Assembly (NCBI GenBank): GCA_963281255.1
Contig: OY725494.1
Location: forward strand, 3,609,934-3,673,933
Source of the DNA: Aphrocallistes beatrix
Lineage: Eukaryota; Porifera; Hexactinellida; Sceptrulophora; Aphrocallistidae
DNA length: 64,000 nt
Reading direction: 5' to 3'
Made by a program: the position numbers and the translations under genes. The notes under the pieces are model-generated. The model saw nothing but the letters and a program-made list of their open reading frames with translations, did not search any database and had not been told where the DNA came from. Position 1 is the stretch's first letter. Every line of letters begins with the position of its first letter. This document shows, in pieces, positions 44,101-53,296 of this stretch.

Positions 44101-44371
44101 ACATATACGTACATGCAAATGAAACTTTAGACATCTAACAACGTATTACAATAATTTAACTTTGAATAGACAACCAAAATTCGAATTCGTCAACTCTATT
44201 CATTGCATACGAGGACATTTTGATATAGTATCCAGATTCTAGTCATAAAATATAAGTAAAATGAATAGGTCAATGAACCGTGAAGCATTTTCAACGTTTA
44301 ATTAATAATCTATTGTGAATACCTAGATAGCGTAGCGATATATCACATTGCGCTAGACGACATGTACAGCC
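41138..44371. other. 3.2-kb intergenic region with one strong hairpin
   Basis: AT-rich DNA without supported coding frames; the 76-codon frame at 42408-42638 has no context. The clearest structured feature is the hairpin at 42291-42361. Around 41600-41780, ATAACGAAC- and GTCGGGTATAGTG-like fragments resemble decayed DNA-transposon ends but could not be bounded. Confidence 0.5.
42291..42361 (+). ncRNA. Candidate stem-loop, 71 nt (microRNA-precursor-like or tiny MITE)
   Basis: Perfect 16-bp arms TATGAGCTGCGAATAT (42303-42318) and ATATTCGCAGCTCATA (42332-42347) around a 13-nt loop, extended outward by a further 8-bp paired arm TAGAAGGC / GCCTTCTA after a small internal loop. The total is about 24 paired bases in a 71-nt hairpin, the size of an animal pre-miRNA. 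Structure is seen directly; transcription or processing is not known, and the strand is arbitrary. Confidence 0.35.
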
Positions 44372-46468
44372 TCATGATACACTGGAGATCTCTTCCTTGG
44401 TGGTCGCAGCACATTCAAACAAGGCCTGACACTCTTGAATAGAATCCAAACTAATCAACTCATTCAGTCTCTTCAACAACTCCTCAATGTCTAGGACTAA
44501 CTGTAGGCGAATCTTGTTGTCATCTGACATGCCGGAAGGGCCTGACAATGACTGCTGTGGGACGAGGCTTCCGATGCGCTGCTTAATTCTGAGAAGTGAA
44601 TCTTCAGTGCGCTTCACAGCTGTCAACACTTCGCTAATAATAACCAGGAATCTTGCACAAAACTGTTTCACAGCTCCATCAATTACAGTTTGCGTTCTCT
44701 CGGGCTGCAGAAGTGAGTTGTAGGTTTGGGTGAAATTGAGTATCGGCTGGATAGCGTTTGTAACGTAAGAAGAGGATTTTGAAGGTTGCTCCTTATTCGT
44801 CTTCCTGTAGAGCCGAGGTATGGAATGGGCTTGATCCAAAGGTAGAATACACTGCTGTGTAACTTGAGCTATAATATATTCAAGAAGGAGTGGCGCTACT
44901 TCAGAAAACTGTTGCTGTGACCACTTGATACCATCTTGCAACATGTCTATATCGAATCTAGGTAATAGGGAAAGCTTGGGTTTGATAACTGAATAACAAA
45001 AGGTTGGAAACTCTTTTATGATTAGATCAAAGTTGTGTAAAAGCAGAGCTAAGCTGTCTACACTAAGATCTGGGATCTGCCCGGGAGATCGTGACCAGGA
45101 GATTATCCTGGCTAGTAATTGGAGAGTCAACTTCCAATGGCGATGTGAAAGAGTGAGTAGGAGAGTATTGTCATCCCAGCATCGATGTAGACAACCCCAG
45201 AGAGTTGAGAACAAACGCAATTTGAACTTGTCAGATTGGGTTGATTCTTGAAGTTTAGAACCAGAAGGTTTGTCAAACACTTGTTCCAGACATCCAGCTA
45301 TCTCTTTGAAGCAGAGTTGGTAGTAGACAGTTAGATCCCACCTTTCCAGGAAATCAACAAAACTGTCATGACTTCGTAATTCCAAGGTCCTCCGTTTTGT
45401 CTCACAGAGTTCTTCAAAGCTTTCGATGAACTTTAGAGTTTGAGCGTAGTTGTAGTGGAAAGTGGTGATGTCTGTAACCAAGAATAAGTCCGCGAGATTC
45501 GTAGTAAATAAATCCGCGATCACAGGCCAGACTGACCTAGCTAGGAAGTTGTATCCGTGTATAAATGGAGAGTCAAATCCAACCCCCATCTTCAGCAGGT
45601 TAGGGTCGTACCCAGAGGATTTCTCACTGGTCAAGCGCAGCAAGAGGGTGGCGTGAGTAGGGACGAATTCAAGAATTGCCTTGTAGAGTTCTTCCAATCC
45701 CAACTCTTCTAGCTTTTCTTGCGTTACAATTTCGCACATGTAGTTGTACACTACTTGTTCGCGGAATATACCCTCGCACTGAGTTTGCATTCCTAGGCTG
45801 GTGTAGATTACGAGACATTTCCTAATCGAGTCTTTCTCATTCCCGGATAAACTCTCTAAAAATGTAGAATCCAGCTGTGAGGAGAGGAGGTCTCGGAGAT
45901 GAGAAACTTTCCACTCAAACTTACTCTTGACATTAGGATGGACAGTACGCAACAAGTGCTCAAGCGTTGAAATGTCTATCGAAGCCTTTTCAAGGCGAGA
46001 GAAGAGCCCTTCGCAAAATTTATCTCCCAGCTCGAAATTCTTGATGAGCTCTGTGATTTGAACTAGAGTCTGCAAGTTCTTTCTCTTCTCTAGCAGGTCA
46101 TGATGTCGCTCCAGCTTTTCATTTATATCCTCCAAATGGTGACTGATTTTACTTTTGATATTATTAACTTTTTCTTGCACCTGCTGCACACCACCTTTTA
46201 TTTGCACAATGTGCGAATCTAACCCGACCATACTCTGAGAAACCTGGATGTAGTCGGAGTAGTCCGTGTTGATCATATCGATCAGGGAGTTCTTCAGCAA
46301 GCGGAAGTAGATGTCAAGATCATCTCGGAGCTGTTCCAAGGAGGCTCCACGTGATTTGCATTGAGAAATGAAATTCTCAACTGTGAACTCCTCTCCGAGG
46401 AATTCATTACTGGAGAAACAGATGGTGTCTGATGGTTGAGGTAGGAGGAAGTCAGATGGTAAGTTCAT
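44372..46468 (-). CDS. COG2: Conserved oligomeric Golgi complex subunit 2
   Basis: Lobe A subunit of the COG tethering complex, acting in retrograde traffic within the Golgi and thus in glycosylation. Single-exon ORF of 698 aa from the ATG at 46468 (animal COG2 is about 740). The N-terminal COG2 domain is clear: DTICFSSNEFLGEEFTVENF, SLEQLRDDLDIYFRLLKNSL and MINTDYSDYIQVSQSMVGLD, followed by a long coiled coil through about residue 150 (EKVNNIKSKI, HHDLLEKRKNLQTL). The middle and C-terminal helical bundles include FEELCETKRRTLELRSHDSF and RWDLTVYYQLCFKEIAGCLE, as in the DUF3510-type COG2 C-terminal domain. It is complete at both ends. Introns are absent, although this gene is usually intron-rich in animals. 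Confidence 0.95.
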   Translation of the reverse strand: MNLPSDFLLPQPSDTICFSSNEFLGEEFTVENFISQCKSRGASLEQLRDDLDIYFRLLKNSLIDMINTDYSDYIQVSQSMVGLDSHIVQIKGGVQQVQEKVNNIKSKISHHLEDINEKLERHHDLLEKRKNLQTLVQITELIKNFELGDKFCEGLFSRLEKASIDISTLEHLLRTVHPNVKSKFEWKVSHLRDLLSSQLDSTFLESLSGNEKDSIRKCLVIYTSLGMQTQCEGIFREQVVYNYMCEIVTQEKLEELGLEELYKAILEFVPTHATLLLRLTSEKSSGYDPNLLKMGVGFDSPFIHGYNFLARSVWPVIADLFTTNLADLFLVTDITTFHYNYAQTLKFIESFEELCETKRRTLELRSHDSFVDFLERWDLTVYYQLCFKEIAGCLEQVFDKPSGSKLQESTQSDKFKLRLFSTLWGCLHRCWDDNTLLLTLSHRHWKLTLQLLARIISWSRSPGQIPDLSVDSLALLLHNFDLIIKEFPTFCYSVIKPKLSLLPRFDIDMLQDGIKWSQQQFSEVAPLLLEYIIAQVTQQCILPLDQAHSIPRLYRKTNKEQPSKSSSYVTNAIQPILNFTQTYNSLLQPERTQTVIDGAVKQFCARFLVIISEVLTAVKRTEDSLLRIKQRIGSLVPQQSLSGPSGMSDDNKIRLQLVLDIEELLKRLNELISLDSIQECQALFECAATTKEEISSVS

Positions 46469-47080
46469 TTGTTTCGATTGGATGGTTAGTTGTTATATTA
46501 AAATATTAATAATTTGGATTCAGTGAGTCAATGGAAAAGTAGTGGAATACCTTAGCAAATTCAAATGGAAACCCTAACTGCTTCTGGTTTCATTATATTA
46601 CTTCTATTCAGATAACTATATTATATTAGAATATTAATTCAGTCCGATCTGCTGAAAGAATTGTACCAAATATGGATTGACTTCTGGTCATAAATGTTGT
46701 CATTTGGACTCATGATCTAAACTGAACAATGACTTATAGAAACTATTATTTATTTGTATTTATTATCTTGTTGACAAATAACGAATGAAATTTTCTTTTG
46801 ATTGGAAGTACTACGTCGCGATTCCATGAAATGCAAACTGGAATTTTGCAACATATCGCAGACACAACTCAAAGACGAATTAATTATAGGAGAGACATTA
46901 TCCAACGTTTCGGATTGTTGTTAAGATAGTCGGTCTCTAATAGGTGATTTTGATCACAATGGAACATGGGAATGAATAAATTAGATAGAACAAGAAATAA
47001 CTTCAACTAATTGATATATTAATTCCGCACTCATTCATTCCTATAATGGTACCTAATTGACTTAAAATAATCGAGAAATG
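46469..47080. other. Intergenic upstream of COG2
   Basis: AT-rich spacer, presumably containing the COG2 promoter. No repeat or coding frame recognised. Confidence 0.5.
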
Positions 47081-47650
47081 TACAGGGTGTACATAAGTGT
47101 TGTCGGGTATTATAATTGAATTCAAAAACCCAGAAATGTATATCATGTAGTGTACATTTTTTTAATTTATGTAATCTCCTCTACTATCTATTACTGATTT
47201 AATACGATTAAGCATACTGGCGACTAGATTTTCCAAGATATTCGGATCAATGCTTGCCCAGGTCTTTTTACTTGAAAAATCAGGTGTTCGATTTTAGTAA
47301 CATTCTCCATTTGACTGACACTATCTTTCAGAAATGAACTATAGATTATTGATAAGATTGAAATTGGGTGAGTTGATTGCCACTCCCCTTTACGCTAAAA
47401 CCCTAAAGCATTCCAATGGCCTGCATACGGAGCTCTAAACCATGATCTCGGACATTCATTTTACAGGAAATAATAACAGGTTGACACCGTTAGTAAAAAT
47501 TCTGGAAGTTCAGTTTAGCTATAAATAGATTAAGTAATTTTCTGCCAGTTCAACCGAATACTAAGCAATACTGAACAACTAAATGAAGCAATAGTATGAT
47601 ACAATAGTATGACGACTCTACTACCCGACAACACTAAGATACACCCTGTA
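47081..47650 (-). mobile_element. Internally deleted Tc1/mariner-like transposon
   Basis: Terminal inverted repeats of about 27 bp (CAGGGTGTACATAAGTGTTG onward at 47083; mirrored ending at 47648) differ at only a few positions and are flanked by TA at 47081-47082 and 47649-47650, the target-site duplication of this superfamily. On the minus strand near the left end, about 47168-47260, a frame reads SIDPNILENLVASMLNRIKS followed by VIDSRGDYIN and a stop. This resembles the C-terminal end of Tc1/mariner transposases (SPDLNPIENLW, then a SMxxRxxxVI tail). At 566 bp the element is about a third of full length, and the catalytic DDE core was not found. It is non-autonomous now. Confidence 0.82.
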
Positions 47651-48286
47651 CTTACAATTAATCAATTCTGACATAATATACCTAACAGTGTTAGCAAAAA
47701 CTAACATAATTTCCATTTATTTTTAGTAAAAATATATTGAAATGAATTAGTTTAATCATTCAGGTCAGATTAACTTACCAGTTAAACCCTTAAGTTAACT
47801 GGCGCTGGGTGTGCCAGGCGATCAGTAGAGGAAAGGAAAAGTTAACTTGATTAGACTTTTTGAACAACCCATAAATTACTACGTGATAAGTATATTACAG
47901 GTAGCCGTTATACCAGCAGTAATTAGTAATCTCAAAAAAATATTGTAGGAGTGGGTTAGAGGTTGGAGTTTATTCTGGGGAGAATATCACCAAGTTCTCT
48001 GAACTGTATAAACACAACCTCAAAAGAAAATCAGAGTATCTGATACCTTTGTGGCACAAAACATTGCTACTTCAAATGCTACTGCGTTAATGAGTGAGTG
48101 TATAATCTACCTCATAAAGTTGTGAAAAGATTAGAATAATAATAAAGTCATTAAGAAGCAAAGGTCAGTCCATTATAGCAGATGATGTCGTGATGTGGTT
48201 ATTATATGTGCACTATTTCAGATGAATGACATGTTGATTGATATACCATTTTTGATGCATTTTTAATTAGTCGCTTTATGATAGTA

Positions 48287-48687
48287 TCATTCGCATTTCA
48301 AAATTTCAACATACCGAGAGTTATCCGAGACAGGTGCCACCTTTGAACTTCTTGACATGTTCGACTGAATATTTTCGATTTTCACACTTTTACTTTTCGC
48401 TTCCTTCCGTACGTGTTTCCCGCTGGAATCTGATCCGCTCTTCTCATCTTCGCGTGAAGGATTAGAAAGTTTATTCAGCTTAGAGATACCATTAATCAAC
48501 TGAGGTTTAGAAATGGACTGCTTTTTATCTGATGGCTGTGCCGTTGGCTGCGCTTTCTTCACACCAGATTGTGCTGCTGTTTTAGATTTAACAGCTGTGC
48601 TACTATCAGTGGGGTGTTTATGTCCTTTGTCGAGGGAGTTGCTTTTCTCTGAGAGCATCGTGATCACTAGTGCTGTACTGCAGAACG
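48287..48687 (-). CDS. Possible exon encoding a Lys/Ser-rich low-complexity protein
   Basis: An open frame of about 130 codons, rich in Lys, Ser and Gln (SEKSNSLDKGHKHPTDSS near the start). A possible acceptor CTGCAG lies just upstream (48688-48693) and a possible donor TCTCG|GTATGT near 48313, before the stop at 48287. If the splice sites are used, this is an internal exon of a larger minus-strand gene whose other exons I could not find. No domain is recognisable, and the composition suggests a disordered nuclear or cytoskeletal linker. It could be non-coding. Confidence 0.3.
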
Positions 48688-49133
48688 TAGGATAAGGCGT
48701 GTTACAGATGATTATAACTACTGTATATTAAAATTGAAATAGGTGATATGATACTCGATACTTACGTAGTATACTAAGATATCGTCAAATAGAAAATCGC
48801 AACAAGTGCCATTGATGTTAAAATATGTAAGAAGCATTTACCCCAATATTTCCCATTCAATACGTAGTTATATTTCTAATCTATTTATGAAGTCTCTAAC
48901 ATTTAGTCAGTAATTAATACTAATATTCTAATAAGTCAAATTCACAAAAGGAGAGAACCAATTCCGAGCGAAATTTCGCGATACTAGAACTATTTGAATG
49001 TAAAATATTGGGGTGTAGAAATACACAAATACTTTTGGTAGGGGAGCGTAATACTCCTTAAAAACCTGAATTCAAAAGGCTAAGACGGTCTAGGATCTTA
49101 TTTTTTAATTTAAAATCGGTCATATGACTAGCA

Positions 49134-50510
49134 ATGGCGACAATTACAGAAACAAAGAGCCAAGGTTCCGAAGATTCAGACGAAGAAACAGACATTCCTG
49201 AAACATCCGATTTCCCGAGAACTGAAGGTTACTTCACTAAGGTAGAACTGGTCAAGCTTGCACTCTGTATCGGTTTCAACGGCAACTTATTCACACTACA
49301 CTTCACATACTTAGATCCACAGGTGTTGGATGAACCAGGAGTGACAACTGAGCAAGTGCTGGACCTGTTCTACACCCGTAAGTTCAATCTCAGCATACAC
49401 AAGACCATGAATATGCACCCTCACGAGTACAATGAGCGTCTGATACGGCGAGTCGTGAAGCTGCTTCAAGGGGGAAAAGTGGGATTTTCAGAATTGAAAG
49501 AAATCTCTCGAATTTTTAATTTGTACGAATCGAAGGATGGAGACGGGATGACAGCGGATTGGGTAACGATAATGAGCGCCCTCAAGATGTGCGACCGAGT
49601 GATGAGTTCGTTACAGCTAAAGAACGAAATGACCAAGAGAGCAGACCTGCTGGAAATCCCCAAACGCCTGACGCTCTACGAACTGATTGATTTCTACCTC
49701 GTCTCACAATCGCTCTCCTACTGGCGAGAAGAGGTCCCTGTGCCTGAGCTACCCAAGGGGGTGGATATACTTCCGTTTTCTGAAAATGAAATCTTCATCC
49801 TGTCCCTCCCTAACGAGCTCGAGGGGCTCCAATATGATCGGATACTTACTCGACTAGATGACGAATATCGGATGCTGCTGTACCAGCCAGTCAAGACGCA
49901 ACCTCAGAAAATGAATATCGACAAATTAGTCAACTCAAAATTGCGCTTAGATTTGTACGAAAAGTCTCAGAAACAGCTGAAGGAGGAGAACAGGAAATAC
50001 ATGAGATCAGAACAGGCACTCTGGAAGGCTAGGGCTGGTAGACGCTACTCTTCCAGCTCTCCGGTAGTGGAGAAGAAGAGGAAGAAAGGAACGGTGGTAA
50101 AACCTGAAATCGACTTAGCACAGTTGGATCTGTGTGGGAGGAGGTTCCCTTTTTATAATCAACCCTCTCCAAAAGAAACGCCAGATCCGATATGTATAAT
50201 GACTGAGAAAGAGGAGCAAATAACAGATCTGAAATGGGAAATGATTCGAAGCAGAACTGGCTACGAGAAACTAATTCAGTCCTGGGAAGAAAAGGCAGTG
50301 AGAAGTGAACAAGGTTACGATCCGATACCAAACATTCTGGCCTCGCTAGAAGGGACCTTCAAGACGCTACAGGATGAAGTCAAGGTGCCAACCAAAACAG
50401 GAAAGGCTCGATTTTTGCCTCCGAAGAGGAAACAACAGATTCTAAAAAGGTTTGAATCTCTCGACTCGAGCTATATTGAGAAGATGATGGAAAATTGGAT
50501 GAAAATCTGA
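49134..50510 (+). CDS. Uncharacterised 458-aa protein (single exon)
   Basis: ORF from the ATG at 49134 to TGA at 50510. The N-terminus is acidic (ETKSQGSEDSDEETDIPETS). Residues 30-200 look globular and mostly helical (VELVKLALCIGF, then TRKFNLSIHKTMNM, with an EF-hand-like SKDGDGMTADWVTIMSALKM near residue 135 that lacks a full set of ligands). The second half is charged with helical stretches (LYEKSQKQLKEENRKYMRSE) and ends SSYIEKMMENWMKI. No known family recognised; the degenerate EF-like segment and long charged tail could fit a cytoskeletal or ciliary protein, but this is not established. It converges with SEPHS2, whose stop is 250 bp away, so their 3'UTRs probably overlap. Confidence 0.7.
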   Translation: MATITETKSQGSEDSDEETDIPETSDFPRTEGYFTKVELVKLALCIGFNGNLFTLHFTYLDPQVLDEPGVTTEQVLDLFYTRKFNLSIHKTMNMHPHEYNERLIRRVVKLLQGGKVGFSELKEISRIFNLYESKDGDGMTADWVTIMSALKMCDRVMSSLQLKNEMTKRADLLEIPKRLTLYELIDFYLVSQSLSYWREEVPVPELPKGVDILPFSENEIFILSLPNELEGLQYDRILTRLDDEYRMLLYQPVKTQPQKMNIDKLVNSKLRLDLYEKSQKQLKEENRKYMRSEQALWKARAGRRYSSSSPVVEKKRKKGTVVKPEIDLAQLDLCGRRFPFYNQPSPKETPDPICIMTEKEEQITDLKWEMIRSRTGYEKLIQSWEEKAVRSEQGYDPIPNILASLEGTFKTLQDEVKVPTKTGKARFLPPKRKQQILKRFESLDSSYIEKMMENWMKI

Positions 50511-50561
50511 ATTTACAATAATTTTTATACGAAACTTGTATTCACTTTTGTAACACAATTT

Positions 50562-50567
50562 TTTATT
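50562..50567 (-). terminator. Polyadenylation signal of SEPHS2
   Basis: AATAAA on the minus strand, about 30 nt beyond the SECIS hairpin and 195 nt after the stop codon. This leaves the SECIS inside the mature 3'UTR. A + strand AATAAA at 50728-50733 could serve the convergent gene and would make the two transcripts overlap over the SECIS. Confidence 0.55.
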
Positions 50568-50595
50568 TATTAAATATATGTTTATAAGCTCTCTC

Positions 50596-50657
50596 AGCGA
50601 TGTGTGAGATCGGCCGCAGCTCAAGGTTTGGAGCTACAGCTTCATAGTCACATCTCC
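50596..50657 (-). promoter_or_regulatory. SECIS element in the SEPHS2 3'UTR
   Basis: On the minus strand, reading 5' to 3': helix I arm GATGTG (50654-50649), internal loop with the AUGA of the non-Watson-Crick quartet (50645-50642), helix II arm GCTGTAGCTC (50640-50631), apical loop CAAACCTT with the unpaired A run (50630-50623), helix II return arm GAGCTGCGGC (50622-50613; ten continuous pairs including two G-U), then CGAT supplying the GA of the quartet (50612-50609), and helix I return arm CACATC (50604-50599). Every core feature of a eukaryotic SECIS is present with correct spacing. It lies about 105 nt after the SEPHS2 stop on the same strand, as required to recode UGA through SBP2 and EFSec. 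Confidence 0.93.
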
Positions 50658-50759
50658 GATCGAGCTTGTCGGCAGGATCAGGGAGCTCAGACCTGATCAC
50701 TGACAACAATCCTATCATACAATTTATAATAAAACGAAAAGTAAATTATTTCAGAAAGT

Positions 50760-52401
50760 TTATACTTCGAGTATTTTAACGTTCGGGATTATTTTTGCTT
50801 CTTTGTTGCCTTGTACAACTTTTCCAATCACCCAAGCTTCGCACTCATCAGCTTGAAGTATTTCCTCACAGAATTTGCTGGCATTTTCGCTACTCATACA
50901 AATTAACAGTCCCCCTGAAGTCTCCGCGCTGTACCCATCCACCAGCTTAAAGTCTAACCCCTTTTCCTTAGCTCTTTCTGCCACTCGGTTCATGTTAGCA
51001 AATATTGGGAGAGATTCCAAAATGAAATCAACTTGTTCTTTCTGATGGGAACATAAATTCTGTGCATGTCCGATCACGCCGAAACCAGTCACATCCGTAG
51101 CAGCATGTGCGGCTGAAATTAAACACTATGAACATAGAACAATCCATCAGGACAACAGTTGAATGACTGCTAACTCACCGTGCTTTCTCATCAAGCGAGC
51201 AGCAGTCCTATTGAGCCTAGCCATTGAGAACATAGCGGCTTTATACGCTACCTTAACTTCGTCCACACTGATTATGTCCTTGATCTTATCCCACCAGGCA
51301 GGCAGGTGCATCCACTGGTGTGCATTCACTGCGATCTGCGTGCCCAGCGCCTTGGTGAGTACAATGACGTCACCGGGCATGGCGCCATCAGGCATAATCA
51401 ACTCATCCCTGGTGACGACCGCACTAGCCACTCCGCCGATTATGTACCATGGATTAATCACCGTCTGACCCCCGTTGATGCTCGTATCTAGAAACTTAAA
51501 TTGATAATACAATTATTGTAATAAACTCAGTTGCGCAGAAAGCAAGAAACATCAATTGCATCTCCTATGAGCGGAGTTTGAATCTAACTTTCGTAAACCG
51601 ACAAATAATAATATATTCGGACCCAAAGATAAGGACAGAAAAGAACATCTTAATTAATAAATACTTGTTTCATTATCTAATTTCAAGTTTGTCAGAAGGA
51701 GAACCAGTAAGCTAAGTAAGGCATCTGACCTGCTAGCTTCGCTTGATCATTAAAGCCTTGTATCATGAGAGGGTTCACCACGGCGCCTTGCTGCTTGGTC
51801 AGCTCGTTACTCACCCCCAGCAGCATCAACATGTTGTCACACTCCGGCACTCCCATAGCGTAGAGATCGCTTAACACATTCGCACATCCGATCATGCCCT
51901 AGGCACAAACAATATTTAATAATACGTAATCTATGATGAGAATTTATTACCAAATATTCCACCTGCATGTAAGGATCCTCCACGAGTGGATAGAAGAAGT
52001 CTGTTGTTTGCACGATATAGAGGCCTTTATGCCTGGTAGGTAACACACAGCTGTCTAGTCCTACGCCGACCTGTTCCCCTGTCCTCTTCTCGATCCCCTC
52101 TAGCAAGTGGAGCAGCTCTTGCTGGGGGACCTGCGTAGATATTAGGTCTGTAAGCGCAGTATGTGTTTTATTACTAACCCACCCAGTGCAGTGTTCTCAA
52201 CCTTTTTCTGCTTACGGCACCCTCAACTAATATTTTTCAGCGGTACCCTAGCCTTACCTTACAGCCTCATCCTTTTAGTTTGGTAAAGCTAGTCAGCCTG
52301 AAGCTAGCGTCCAGTCCATGTTCAACAGGATCAAAGTCTTTGTAATTTTCTTTAAATTTCTTGTAACCGGTATCAGCGATATTGTTTGTCACAGACGCCA
52401 T
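50760..52401 (-). CDS. SEPHS2: Selenophosphate synthetase 2, a selenoprotein
   Basis: Makes selenophosphate from selenide and ATP, the selenium donor for Sec-tRNA. Five exons on the minus strand: 52401-52258, 52130-51963, 51898-51730, 51487-51179, 51112-50760; all GT-AG, in phase, 380 residues counting Sec. Exon 1 ([20 protein letters not shown] onward) ends in FTKLKG-U-GCK, with an in-frame TGA at 52267-52269 at residue 45, the catalytic position of this enzyme. The rest is typical: [62 protein letters not shown] and [18 protein letters not shown], with [11 protein letters not shown] near the end. A SECIS lies in the 3'UTR. The gene appears intact. By itself it implies that the organism keeps the full Sec machinery. 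Confidence 0.97.
52189..52256 (+). mobile_element. Fragment of a hAT (Charlie-like) terminus in SEPHS2 intron 1
   Basis: Begins CAGTGTTCTCAACCTTTTTC and continues GCTTACGGCACCCTC, the typical left end of hAT-Charlie elements (CAGTGxTTCTCAACC followed by a GGxACCCC-type stretch). It runs to the exon 1 splice donor (GT at 52257-52256). No matching right end or target duplication was found, so it is a truncated copy. Confidence 0.5.
52267..52269 (-). other. SEPHS2: Selenocysteine codon (TGA) of SEPHS2
   Basis: GGA-TGA-GGC-TGT-AAG reads Gly-Sec-Gly-Cys-Lys, nine bases before the exon 1 donor (AAG|GTAAGG). The residue aligns with the Sec or Cys of the GUGCK/GCGCK motif of selenophosphate synthetases. 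Readthrough as a plain stop would leave 44 residues. Confidence 0.95.
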
Positions 52402-52463
52402 GTGAGTAGTTATACTGGAATATTATAAAAGCTATACTGTAAAAACACGTGTTATTATTAGGG

Positions 52464-52640
52464 ATGTCCAGCCAAGCTTCAATCGCAATTCAATTACGTT
52501 TCAATCGCGCGCTTGAACAGTTCTTTGATGATGAACGAGATCGACTGGTTGACGAATTATTTACTCAAACCACCGCTCCACCAGATGTGAGGATATCACA
52601 ATATGACGTAATTAAGCAACACATTTCGTCGAGTAGGTGA
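52464..52640 (+). CDS. Possible small ORF or first exon, divergent from SEPHS2
   Basis: 58 codons from the ATG at 52464: MSSQASIAIQLRFNRALEQF, then an acidic/basic helical stretch and a TTAPPDVRISQYDV segment, ending TGA at 52640. The composition looks coding. The sequence AGTAG|GTGAAA at 52633 is a plausible splice donor, so it may be the first exon of a longer + strand gene whose intron contains the MITE at 52681-53022. It starts only 62 bp from the SEPHS2 start codon in the opposite direction, so the two would share a promoter. No family recognised. Confidence 0.35.
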   Translation: MSSQASIAIQLRFNRALEQFFDDERDRLVDELFTQTTAPPDVRISQYDVIKQHISSSR

Positions 52641-52680
52641 AATGGCACTAACACGTGTGTACACCACCATAGCTATACAC

Positions 52681-53022
52681 CAGGGTTGCCGTGGGAATGG
52701 GTTTTCCCATGGGAATGGGAATGGGAAATGATTTTTCCACGTGGGAATTCCCATGGGTTTTCCCATGTGGGAATTCCCATGGGTTTTCCCATATGGGACT
52801 TCCCATGGGTTTTTCCATGTGGGAATTCCCATGGGTTTCCCATACGGGAATTCCCACGTGGAAAAACCCATGGGAATTCCCACATGGGAAAACCCATGGG
52901 AATTCCCACGTGGGAAAACCCATGGGAATTCCCACGTGAGAAACCCATGGGAATTCCCACGGGAAATCTCGTGGGAATGGGATGGGAATGGGAATGGAAA
53001 TTTCTTTCCCACGGCAACCCTG
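52681..53022. mobile_element. hAT-type MITE made of a palindromic CCCATGGGAATTCCCA satellite
   Basis: 342-bp element with perfect 17-bp terminal inverted repeats (CAGGGTTGCCGTGGGAA) and exact 8-bp target duplications CTATACAC at 52673-52680 and 53023-53030, both hallmarks of the hAT superfamily. Nearly all of the interior is tandem copies of a 24-26 bp self-complementary unit (ACCCATGGGAATTCCCACGTG-like), arranged so that the left half is the inverse of the right. The whole element could fold into one hairpin. All six frames are open across it only because of this repeat, and the apparent proteins are meaningless. It sits between divergent SEPHS2 and PARL. The intact ends suggest a recent insertion. 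Confidence 0.93.
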
Positions 53023-53296
53023 CTATACACAGTGCAAATTTGTTGCATAGTGAAGGTGAACTTATATTTTTTACAAAGTGATTTTGAGTAACAGCCCCTA
53101 GTTACCCTACTCTAAAAGATCATGAATTAATCGGTTGTATGCTGCCAATCTTGCTTAAAGAATGCCCTCGCCTAAATAATTGAAGAGTCATTCGCACTTT
53201 TGCTGAGATATATAGAAATGGCCCATAAAATCAGAATTTAACGAAAAATTGACCTCACTCCACATAGCCTAATCAAATTCAACGATAAAACAAAGA

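Noticed and set aside
52596-53091. Several long overlapping frames on both strands, rich in MGIPMGF-like repeats
   Set aside because: They are translations of the palindromic satellite inside the hAT MITE; every frame is open because the repeat unit lacks stops.
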